Of a stretch of DNA of 13,715 bases, positions 6,158 through 13,113 are shown piece by piece (positions within the stretch are counted from its first letter, which is position 1; every line of letters starts with the position of its first letter). The notes under the pieces were generated by a model. It worked only from the letters and a program-made list of their open reading frames with translations. It was not told the origin of the DNA and did not search any database. The DNA comes from an uncultured Oscillospiraceae bacterium (GTDB taxonomy: Bacteria; Bacillota; Clostridia; Oscillospirales; Ruminococcaceae), in assembly GCA_905212515.1 (NCBI GenBank), contig CAJMEU010000074.1, forward strand, positions 1 through 13,715, read 5' to 3'. The position numbers and the translations under genes are program-made.

Positions 6158-6183
6158 GCGAACGCATAAAGCATTGCGTTCGC
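6158..6183. repeat. Hairpin GCGAACGCA/TGCGTTCGC
   Basis: Perfect 9-bp arms with an 8-base loop (TAAAGCAT). There is no T-run, so it is not an obvious terminator. It is one of several perfect palindromes in this gene-free island. Confidence 0.55.
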
Positions 6184-6281
6184 CTTAACGGCCTCACGGG
6201 CGCAGCCAGTCGCCCGCCGCCCCCCATGGGCGGGCGAGGGCAGGCGCTGTTTGCGGCGGCATCCGCCGCCGCCCCCTTCTA

Positions 6282-6483
6282 ACGGGCCGGCAAGGGCCGG
6301 CCCGTGGCAGAACCTGAATCTTTCGCACGCATCAAAGGCGTTGCAATGAACGCCAGCACCAGCCCCGCAAGGGGGCTTGGGGGCGACGCCCCCATTGGAA
6401 ATCACTCGAAGCCGTACGCGCCGCGGCGCGCGCCGCATGCCTTTGGGCGCGGCGATGGAAACGCCCCACCCCGTCAGGGGCGT
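6282..6483. repeat. Right arm of the ~200-bp inverted repeat
   Basis: Reverse complement of 1-203 with about 20 small differences. Base 6483 pairs with base 1, so the match may continue outward past the window edge; the adjoining sequence begins with a GGGTCTCC/GGAGACCC hairpin (6484-6502). The inner match ends in the GGGCCGG-type hairpin near 6282-6303, which is where similarity to the left arm also stops. The two arms face each other across about 6 kb carrying the TetR, smsCB, pilin and pilD genes. Confidence 0.85.
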
Positions 6484-6573
6484 GGGTCTCCGCAGGAGAC
6501 CCCGTTGCGTTTCCATAGGCGCAGCACCTTGTTTCTGCCGACGGGGTTTGGGGGCGTCGGAGTGAGGCGTTAA

Positions 6574-6613
6574 AAAAATTCATGGCTTCTTATTTCGAAT
6601 GCCATGAATTTTT
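6574..6613. terminator. A+T-rich hairpin with 13-bp stem
   Basis: AAAAATTCATGGC (6574-6586) pairs perfectly with GCCATGAATTTTT (6601-6613) around a 14-base loop. With As before and Ts after the stem core it could act as a terminator on either strand. It may also be a repeat end, since there is no gene just upstream. Its low G+C stands out sharply from the surroundings. Confidence 0.5.
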
Positions 6614-6632
6614 AGCCGAACGGAAGCCCCCA

Positions 6633-6768
6633 ACGCTCTTTGCTACTTTCTCAACGCTGAGAAAGTAGAATCCCATCGTAAAAACAAACGTAAAACCAGC
6701 GCGCTCATCCGGCCGCCGGCGTAGCCTCCAAGGCTCTTTGCTGGCTTTCTCGGGCGCAGAGAAAGCAG
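6633..6768 (+). repeat. Two copies of a CTTTCTC/GAGAAAG hairpin element
   Basis: Copy one has arms CTACTTTCTC (6643-6652) and GAGAAAGTAG (6659-6668) with a 6-base loop. Copy two has GCTTTCTC (6744-6751) and GAGAAAGC (6759-6766) with a 7-base loop, extended by CTG/CAG with a one-base bulge. Both are preceded by GCTCTTTGCT, showing they share ancestry and not only symmetry. The paired changes in the arms (ACTTTCTC/GAGAAAGT to GCTTTCTC/GAGAAAGC) preserve base pairing, so the fold seems to have been selected. Confidence 0.7.
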
Positions 6769-6846
6769 ACCCCCCTCGCAAGCCGCGCGCAATCAAGAGA
6801 CCCCCGGTCCCCGGACCGTTATTATCCACCGAAGGGAGAACCCCCT

Positions 6847-8031
6847 ATGCCACTGTACCAATACGAGGGCAAGGACGCAAACGGCGCCGCCGTGCGCGGG
6901 CAGCTTGCCGCCGCCGACGAGGCCGCGCTGTATGCCGCGCTGAAAACCGACGGCGTGTTCCTCATCCAATGCCGCGAGGCCGAGGAACAGGGCGCCGCCG
7001 TGCGCAAGCTGAAAAGCATGGAGCTGTCCGAGTTCTGCCGCCAGCTGGCCAGCATGACCGGCGCGGGCATCACCCTGAGCCGCGCCCTCAACATCATGCT
7101 GATGGGCAACCTGAAGCCCGGCATCGCCAAGGTGTACCGCGAGGTGCAGAAGATGGTGCAGCAGGGCAAGCCCCTCAGCGAGGCGCTGGCCGCCCAGGGC
7201 GTGTTCCCCGAGATGATGATCAACATGTTCCGCGCCGGCGAGGCCAGCGGCAACATGGAGCAGGCGGCCGCCAAACTGGCCGACAATTATCAGAAGGAAC
7301 ACCGTATGCAGAGCCGCATCAAAAGCGCCACGCTGTACCCCAAAATTCTGGCCTGCGTGGCCGTGGCGGCAGTGCTGATCATCTTCCTGATGGTGATGCC
7401 CCAGTTGGAGCCCATGTTCGAGGGCATGGCGCTGCCGGTGTTCACCAGCTTTTTGATGGGCGCCAGCCACTTCATCCAGACGCGGTGGTACGTGCTGCTG
7501 ATCGCTGTTCTGGCGGCGGTGGCCGCGGTGCGCATTTTGCTGACCGTGCCCATGGTGCGCTTTGCCTGGGACAAGTTCAAGCTGAAGGTGCCCTACGTGG
7601 GCAAGCAGCTGCGCGTCATCTACACGGCCCGCTTTTCCCGCAGCCAGGCCAGCCTTTACTCCAGCGGGCTGTCCATGATCCGCAGTTTGGAGATCGCGGC
7701 GAAAACCGTGGGCAACGTGTATGTGGAGAGCCAGTTCGGCGAGGTGCTCAAGCAGGTGCGCCAGGGCGAGATGCTGAGCACGGCCATCCGCGGCGTGGAC
7801 GGCTTCGACGCCAAGCTGGCCCCCACCATCTTCATCGGCGAGGAGACCGGCCAGCTGGACCAGATGCTGGACAACATCGCGGAGAATTACGAGTATGAAT
7901 CGGACGTGGCTTTGCAGAAGATCACCGGCATGATCGAGCCGGCGATGATCGTGGTGATGGGGTTGGTCATCGGCATGATCATGCTGGGCGTGCTGACCCC
8001 CATCTGGGGCATGTACGGAAACGTGGCGTAA
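6847..8031 (+). CDS. pilC: Type IV pilus inner platform protein PilC (GspF family)
   Basis: A 394-aa polytopic platform protein of normal family length that links the cytoplasmic motor to the growing pilus. The start MPLYQYEGKDANGAAVRGQL is the classic PilC/GspF N-terminus. Two T2SSF domains follow: FCRQLASMTGAGITLSRAL (about 63-81) with later FRAGEASGNMEQA, and the second-half equivalent ARFSRSQASLYSSGLSMIRSL with IGEETGQLDQML. Three hydrophobic segments lie near 160-180, 217-236 and 365-386. GAAGGGAG precedes the ATG. It heads a compact operon; the next gene starts 12 nt after its stop. The motor ATPase usually encoded next to PilC is absent here. Confidence 0.95.
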   Translation: MPLYQYEGKDANGAAVRGQLAAADEAALYAALKTDGVFLIQCREAEEQGAAVRKLKSMELSEFCRQLASMTGAGITLSRALNIMLMGNLKPGIAKVYREVQKMVQQGKPLSEALAAQGVFPEMMINMFRAGEASGNMEQAAAKLADNYQKEHRMQSRIKSATLYPKILACVAVAAVLIIFLMVMPQLEPMFEGMALPVFTSFLMGASHFIQTRWYVLLIAVLAAVAAVRILLTVPMVRFAWDKFKLKVPYVGKQLRVIYTARFSRSQASLYSSGLSMIRSLEIAAKTVGNVYVESQFGEVLKQVRQGEMLSTAIRGVDGFDAKLAPTIFIGEETGQLDQMLDNIAENYEYESDVALQKITGMIEPAMIVVMGLVIGMIMLGVLTPIWGMYGNVA

Positions 8032-8043
8032 GGGGAGAGGAAA

Positions 8044-9525
8044 ATGGCGAAACAGACGATCATCCGCTTTGCGGACAACGAGCTGACCCTGCTGCGCGGC
8101 AGCGCGCGCGGCAAGGGGGTGCAGGTGGACCTGTGCGTGCGCGAAGCGCTGCCCGAGGGCGCCATGATCAACGGCCTGGTGACGGACGCCGGCCTGCTGG
8201 GCGAGGCGCTGGAGGCGCTGCGCCAGAAGGCCGGCGCGGGCGGCAAGGCGAAGCTGGTCATCGACGGCGGGCAGCTGATGATGAAGGCGCTGAGCGCGCC
8301 CAAGCTGACGGAAAAACAGCTGTTGAACGTCACCCGCAGCGAGCTGGAAGAACTGGGCACCGCCGGGCGCGACATGGTGTACACCTACGCCGAGACGCCG
8401 GGCCCCCTGGCCGAGAACGGCAAACCGGCGGGACGCGATATTTTGTGCTGCGGCGCCGAGCGCGGCCTGCTGGAACAGTACGTGGAGGCGGCCGAGGGCG
8501 CCGGCTGGAAGGTGACGGCCATCGAGACCGTGCTGGGCAGCTGCATCCGCATGGCTGAATTCCTGCCCACGCTGGCGGGGCAGAGCTTCATTCTGGTGAC
8601 GCTGGACGGCAACACCGAAGTGACGTACCTGTTCAGCGGCGGCCGCTATTTGATGAGCAGCCGCAGCCGCATCCTGGAGCCCCGGGGCACCACCGCCGTG
8701 ATGGGCACGGTGCTGGGGCACGTGAGCACCATGCAGCAGTTCAGCCAGGGGCAGAAGAACACCGAGCCCGCGCGGGTGGTGTATTTCGCCGGCCTGGAGG
8801 GCGAGGAGGAGAAGGGCTGCAAGCTGATCGAGGACACCCTGGGCCTGGCGGCCGGGCCCCTGCCCGAGGACGGGGCCGTGACCGGGGCCGAGGGCAGCGG
8901 CTTTTCGCTGGCGGGCGCTTTGGCCGCCGCCGGCGCCCTGGCGCCCGTGAAGCGCAGGACGGCCGACCTCTACGCGGCCCTGCGGGCGAAAAAGGCCCCC
9001 GCGGGCATGGAGAAGAAATCGGGCGGCCTGCCCTGGGCCGTGCCCATCGCCCTGGCGGTGGTGCTGGCGGTGGGGTTTGGGGCGCTGCTGGCCATGAACC
9101 TTTCCCTGCGGCGGGAGATCGCCGCCGTGCAGAAATTCACCCAGGACCCGGAGAACGTGGCCATTGTGGAGCAGGTGCAGACCGACCGCCAGGCGGCCGG
9201 CGAATATGACGCGGCCCGCGCTCAGGCGGAGTACGCCGCCCGCATCCTGGAGAGCGTGGCCCAGCCCGACGACGCCATGCTGGCCCGGGCCGAAGCGGCC
9301 GGCGAGGGGCTGGTGGGTTTCGCGGGATACGATTACGCCGTGGCCGAGCGGCGGCTGACCTACAGCTGCACCGCGGCCGACTACCGGGACATCCCGGGGT
9401 TCGTCAGCCGGATGCAGGCCACGGGGGATTATGAGGGCGTGGCCTATTCCAGCTACACCCAGGGCACGGGCGGCGGGTATGTGTTCACCCTGACCTGCAC
9501 GGTGAAGGAAAAGGAGGCGGCGTGA
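8044..9525 (+). CDS. pilM: PilM-PilN-type fusion (GspL-like) assembly protein
   Basis: A 493-aa protein. Residues 1 to about 315 resemble the actin-like PilM/GspL cytoplasmic domain, with a phosphate-binding-like strand FILVTLDGNTEV around Asp188-Gly189 followed by YLFSGGRYLMSSRSRI. One transmembrane segment (about 330-353) follows a Lys/Arg-rich stretch. The last 140 residues have a helical stretch and a ferredoxin-like fold pattern as in PilN. Normally PilM and PilN are separate proteins joined by a PilN peptide; here both parts are in one chain, the layout of GspL. The usual N-terminal GIDIGSSSVK-type motif is replaced by IIRFADNELTLLRG, so nucleotide binding may be reduced. It lies between pilC and a pilO-like gene, the expected place for pilMN. 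Confidence 0.82.
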   Translation: MAKQTIIRFADNELTLLRGSARGKGVQVDLCVREALPEGAMINGLVTDAGLLGEALEALRQKAGAGGKAKLVIDGGQLMMKALSAPKLTEKQLLNVTRSELEELGTAGRDMVYTYAETPGPLAENGKPAGRDILCCGAERGLLEQYVEAAEGAGWKVTAIETVLGSCIRMAEFLPTLAGQSFILVTLDGNTEVTYLFSGGRYLMSSRSRILEPRGTTAVMGTVLGHVSTMQQFSQGQKNTEPARVVYFAGLEGEEEKGCKLIEDTLGLAAGPLPEDGAVTGAEGSGFSLAGALAAAGALAPVKRRTADLYAALRAKKAPAGMEKKSGGLPWAVPIALAVVLAVGFGALLAMNLSLRREIAAVQKFTQDPENVAIVEQVQTDRQAAGEYDAARAQAEYAARILESVAQPDDAMLARAEAAGEGLVGFAGYDYAVAERRLTYSCTAADYRDIPGFVSRMQATGDYEGVAYSSYTQGTGGGYVFTLTCTVKEKEAA

Positions 9526-10187
9526 TGTATCAGCTGACGAAACGGGAAAAATGGATGCTGTTCATCCTGGCCGTGGTGCTGCTGACGGTGGGCGGGTACC
9601 TGCTGCTGCTGGCCCCGGCCATGGACACGCGCCTGGCCCTGCAGCAGCAATTGCAGGAAGAACAGATGAAGCAGGTGGAGATGGTGGCCGACATCGCCGA
9701 CGCGGACAACGCCGCCCAGCAGCGCATCGACGCCAAGGCCAGGGCCCAGATGGCCGCCGCGGCCTTTTACGAGCCGCTGTCCAACGACCAGCTGACCGAG
9801 GTGTGCCGCGGCTTTATGGACAGCCACAACCTGGCGGCCGCCAGCATGCAGTTCTCGGGCGTGCAGGTGAGCACCATCACCCCCCTGACGCGCACCCAGG
9901 CCGCCGCCCCCACCTACACCTATGAACAGCATTTGAACGCCGCCGAGGGCCTGGACACCGGCGGGGCCGGGGAGGGGACGGCCGCCGCGCCGGCCGACAC
10001 CGGCGCCGAGGTGCTGTGCAACACGGCTACCATCGCCGGCGTGGGCAACGAGGCCGATGTGCGCGCCCTGCTGGCCGACCTGGCGGCCCGCATGCCCATC
10101 GAGGTGCAGTCCTTCACGCTGACGCCGGGAGCGAACGCGCCCTTTACCATCACCATGAACTTTTATATGCTGAAACAAGTGGCCTGA
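9525..10187 (+). CDS. pilO: PilO-like (GspM-type) assembly protein
   Basis: A 220-aa bitopic protein. It has a short cytoplasmic MYQLTKREKWM, a transmembrane segment (about 11-31, LFILAVVLLTVGGYLLLLAP), a coiled-coil-like stretch rich in Gln/Glu (about 37-70), and an outer C-terminal domain with a Gly/Ala/Thr-rich insert near 140-165. This order matches PilO, the partner of PilN in the alignment subcomplex. Sequence similarity is low, so the call rests on topology and position. ATG 9525 is preferred over GTG 9522 because AAGGAGG then has a 7-base spacing; the ATG overlaps the preceding stop (TGATG), implying coupling. Confidence 0.75.
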   Translation: MYQLTKREKWMLFILAVVLLTVGGYLLLLAPAMDTRLALQQQLQEEQMKQVEMVADIADADNAAQQRIDAKARAQMAAAAFYEPLSNDQLTEVCRGFMDSHNLAAASMQFSGVQVSTITPLTRTQAAAPTYTYEQHLNAAEGLDTGGAGEGTAAAPADTGAEVLCNTATIAGVGNEADVRALLADLAARMPIEVQSFTLTPGANAPFTITMNFYMLKQVA

Positions 10188-10233
10188 CGCCGGGAGGCGC
10201 GGGGCACGAGACCACGGGAAAGGAGGGCGCGGC

Positions 10234-11748
10234 ATGAGGCGCAAAAAGGGTTTCGCCCTGCTGGAAGTGCTTATTTTCATCATCATCCTGCTGGTGCTGT
10301 CTTCGTCCATTTTGGCCAGCGCCGCCAACGCCCACCGCCGCACCGTGGAGCGCACCGAGGCGGACCGCGCCTACCACGTGGCCCTTACGGTGGCGAAGAT
10401 CCTGGCCCAGGACGCCATGGAAAACCCCGGCCTTCGCCAGGACGCCTATGCCGACATGCCCTTCACCCTGCAGCGGGAGGGCCAGGCCGGCGGCCTGGAC
10501 GTGACGGCCAGCAGCACGGGTGAGGTGACGAAAGACGGTGTGACCACCGTTACCTTCACCGTCACCGCCGCGGTGGGCGACGCCACACAGCATGTTTCGA
10601 TGACGCTGCAAAAGCTGCCGCCGGACGTGGTGCCCAGCGTGCCCTTCGGCACGGGGTTTGCTGGCCGGCTGGCCGGCGATACCTGGCTGGACCTGGAGGC
10701 GGACAGCGACCTTTACCTGTACGGCTACCCGGCGGACAGCACCGTGGCCTTGAGCGGCCGCACCGTGGGCGGAAATTTGGCCGTTCAGGGCGCTGTGCTG
10801 ACCCTGACGGACAGCGCGGTGGCCGGGATGGTGATCACCAACGGGGACGCCACCCTGCAAAATTGCCGCCTGGGCCCGGCGGCCTATGGCGGCAGCGTCT
10901 CCAGCAAGCGGCGCCTGTCCGGCGTGTACGCCTGGGGAGGCACGCTGGCGCTGGCCTATGGCACGGCCATTCAGGGGGACGTGTACGCGCAGAATGTGAG
11001 CCTGGACGGCCTGGTGGAGCTGGACGGCGATTTGTACTGTGCCGGCGACAAACAGCAGGTGCAGTTTACGGTGCTGGGCCGAGATGGGGAGGAGCATCTG
11101 ACCAGCGAACGGCGCCCCCTGGACCTTTCGCGTTTGGGGCAGCTGCGCTTCACCGGCGCACACACCTGGCGCACGCTGACGGATTTTGACGACGTGCTGG
11201 GCGGCGGGCTGAAGCTGTTCCTGCCCAACTTCCCCGCTGGGGAGACGATCGGCTTCCCTGCGGCGGGGCTGCCCGCGGACCTTGCCGGGCGGGACACGCT
11301 GACGCGGGCCGTGGTCGACAGCGACGCCACGCTGGCCATTCCCCGGCAGGATACCAACCTGGGCGGGCTGCACCTTACGGTGAAAAGCGGCGTCACTCTG
11401 ACCCTGACCCAGTGCGAGGCTTTTGGCTGGGACTATGGCCTGACCCGCGCCGGCGTGTTCGTCGAGTTGGAGGACGGCGCAAAACTGGTGCTGGAAGGCC
11501 GGAAAACTTTTTACGCCTACATCTATGGCCAGGGGCCGGACGCGGCGTCCGTCACCGCCACGGGCGGCGCGGTGCTGTACGGCACCATCCAGGGCGCCGA
11601 GCTGGAAGTCACCGGGACGGACCCGGACACCGACGTGTTCACCATCCGGCATGTGGACCCGGTGGACCTGGCTTACCGCGCGCCCGCCAGCGGCAGCAAC
11701 AGCGAGGAGAGCTGGGCCATCATCGATTATACAAAGCAGGCCGGCTGA
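10234..11748 (+). CDS. Very large prepilin with a beta-helix-like body
   Basis: A 504-aa class III prepilin, two to three times normal size. MRRKKG is followed by FALLEVLIFIIILLVLSSSILA, with cleavage expected after Gly6 and Glu at +5. After the pilin helix and a beta-rich segment (about 75-130), residues ~150-470 consist of short strands in a repeating rhythm. Phrases such as GRTVGGNLAVQGAVLTLTDS, GTAIQGDVYAQNVSLDG and TATGGAVLYGTIQGAELEVTG look like turns of a right-handed beta-helix, as in polymer-forming or adhesin bodies. No catalytic motif is visible. AAAGGAGGG precedes the ATG. Being downstream of pilO among other prepilins suggests a minor or tip pilin with a binding head; function is inference. 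Confidence 0.85.
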   Translation: MRRKKGFALLEVLIFIIILLVLSSSILASAANAHRRTVERTEADRAYHVALTVAKILAQDAMENPGLRQDAYADMPFTLQREGQAGGLDVTASSTGEVTKDGVTTVTFTVTAAVGDATQHVSMTLQKLPPDVVPSVPFGTGFAGRLAGDTWLDLEADSDLYLYGYPADSTVALSGRTVGGNLAVQGAVLTLTDSAVAGMVITNGDATLQNCRLGPAAYGGSVSSKRRLSGVYAWGGTLALAYGTAIQGDVYAQNVSLDGLVELDGDLYCAGDKQQVQFTVLGRDGEEHLTSERRPLDLSRLGQLRFTGAHTWRTLTDFDDVLGGGLKLFLPNFPAGETIGFPAAGLPADLAGRDTLTRAVVDSDATLAIPRQDTNLGGLHLTVKSGVTLTLTQCEAFGWDYGLTRAGVFVELEDGAKLVLEGRKTFYAYIYGQGPDAASVTATGGAVLYGTIQGAELEVTGTDPDTDVFTIRHVDPVDLAYRAPASGSNSEESWAIIDYTKQAG

Positions 11749-11780
11749 CGCCGGCGCCGCGCGGGAAGGGAGGTGCGCAC

Positions 11781-13079
11781 ATGGGCAAAAAGCAGGGCTT
11801 TACCATCATCGAGGTGGTGGTGGCCATGGTGCTGCTGGCCATGGCCGGCGTGATCGCCGCCGTCTGCGTGCGCACCGCCGGCAGCCTGCGGGCCGAGGAG
11901 GCCAAATACCAGCGCGCGGACGAGGAAATGGTGCTGCAGGACAGCGAGGTGCGCAAGCTGCTGGAGCGGCAGGAGATGTCTTGGACGTATATGCAGCTTA
12001 AAGACGCGGCCGGCAACAACGTGGGTTCGGGCGTCTACAAGGGGGCCTGGGGGGATAAGCTGGACAGCAGCGACCGCACCATGCCGGGCGTGAACGTGCC
12101 CTGGCTGGCCATGCCCAACGAGGCCGCCCTCTATGGAGAGACCGGCGGCCAGACTGCCGCGGTGCCGGAGGAAGCCTTGCTGACGCGGGCGCTGCCCACC
12201 CACGGGGCGCCCGACCCGGACCAGACCAAAGACGTGCTGCCCGCCGCGGCCCGCCCCCTGCCGGGGGATACCGCCGCGGGCGTGCCGGCTGTGGAGGTGA
12301 CGGAAAGCGGCGACCACGCCTATTTCGTGCCGGCCAAAGGGTTCGGCACCATTGCCACCCTGCCGGAGGACACCATCTGCCATGCGGAGGTAACTGAGAC
12401 GCTGGCCCCGGAGGCGGGCGTCGTCAGCACCAGTGAGCAGGCCTGGGCCGCCTGGCTGCACGCGGGCGTCAGCCTGGCGCCCGGCAGCGCCCTGACCCTG
12501 GGTGAGGAGTTCCTGTGGCTGGAGGGAGGCGTCAGCGCCGTGTACAGCCCCGGCGAGACCTGCGGCCAATTGACGCTGGTGGCCCTGAGCGGCGGCGACC
12601 AGCCCACGCTGGTATACCTGCCGCAGGACATGTTCATCACCGTGACCCAATATGTGGCGGTGGAGGCGCAGCAGGCCCAGGGGGCGCTGGAAGGCACCTT
12701 GGACGCGGCCCGCGGCGCCCCGGCCGAGGGATTGGAGGCGCCTTTGGCCGACGCCGTTCCCGGCGAAGGGCTGGTGCCCGTGGTGTACGCCGTCACTTGG
12801 AGCGCCGGCTGGTATGCGGTGCCGCCGGGCACGGAGCTGACGGGCCTGGCCGTGGCTTACAACGGCCAGGACGTCGCCGACGAGGCCACGGATTTTGCCA
12901 AGCTGCTGAAAAGCTGGAGCCTGGACGAAGCCCTGCTGGCCCAGGAGGCGGAAAAGCTGCCCACCCCGGAGGAACGGGAGGCAGCCGGAGACGCGGCACG
13001 CCAGGCCCTGGACAGCGCCTGGGCGCGGCTGATGCTGGCCCGGGTGCTGACGCAGGATGATTTGAACCAAACGGCCTGA
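11781..13079 (+). CDS. Large prepilin-like protein (432 aa)
   Basis: The leader MGKKQG precedes FTIIEVVVAMVLLAMAGVIAA, a class III prepilin end with Glu at +5. A charged helix follows (about 33-65, EEAKYQRADEEMVLQDSEVRKLLE), as expected for the pilin stalk. The remaining ~360 residues are an Ala/Gly/Pro/Glu-rich extracellular body that I do not recognise, with a helical acidic segment near the C-terminus (KLLKSWSLDEALLAQEAEKL). There are only a couple of cysteines. ATG 11781 is chosen because GGAAGGGAGG lies at proper spacing and the leader starts there; an upstream in-frame extension lacks pilin features. It is probably a minor pilin or tip component made with its neighbours. Confidence 0.85.
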   Translation: MGKKQGFTIIEVVVAMVLLAMAGVIAAVCVRTAGSLRAEEAKYQRADEEMVLQDSEVRKLLERQEMSWTYMQLKDAAGNNVGSGVYKGAWGDKLDSSDRTMPGVNVPWLAMPNEAALYGETGGQTAAVPEEALLTRALPTHGAPDPDQTKDVLPAAARPLPGDTAAGVPAVEVTESGDHAYFVPAKGFGTIATLPEDTICHAEVTETLAPEAGVVSTSEQAWAAWLHAGVSLAPGSALTLGEEFLWLEGGVSAVYSPGETCGQLTLVALSGGDQPTLVYLPQDMFITVTQYVAVEAQQAQGALEGTLDAARGAPAEGLEAPLADAVPGEGLVPVVYAVTWSAGWYAVPPGTELTGLAVAYNGQDVADEATDFAKLLKSWSLDEALLAQEAEKLPTPEEREAAGDAARQALDSAWARLMLARVLTQDDLNQTA

Positions 13080-13113
13080 GGCGGACGAAAAATGCGGAGA
13101 GGAGGGTGCCCGG

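Larger units (their letters stand above)
5730..6846. other. 1.1-kb gene-free island rich in hairpins and repeats
   Basis: No frame here has a credible ribosome-binding site, family motif or protein-like composition; the translations are Arg/Ala/Pro-rich noise. The stretch instead holds a direct repeat pair (5751-5945), the right arm of the long inverted repeat (6282-6483), and a string of separate hairpins. Those include arms at 5992-5998/6001-6007, 6073-6078/6084-6089, 6158-6166/6175-6183, 6197-6202/6211-6216 and 6484-6491/6495-6502. It splits pilD from pilC inside an otherwise compact locus. No convincing promoter for pilC is seen; TATTAT at 6820-6825 lacks a matching -35. Confidence 0.8.

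Noticed and set aside
6133..6516. A 127-codon minus-strand frame inside the repeat island
   Set aside because: Mostly read from the inverted-repeat arm, with no ribosome-binding site and a Cys/Arg/Gly-rich translation; the frame is not kept in the other arm.
6560..6625. Integron attC-like site
   Set aside because: The hairpin at 6574-6613 is flanked by GTTAAAA and GCCGAAC, but these do not fit the core sites (RYYYAAC/GTTRRRY) and no integrase or cassette is near.
5730..6846. CRISPR array or tRNA cluster
   Set aside because: The repeats are of several different kinds with irregular spacing, and no cloverleaf could be drawn.
6793..8721. A 642-codon minus-strand open frame
   Set aside because: Antisense to pilC and the PilMN fusion; the His/Ala/Gln-rich translation is a composition artefact.
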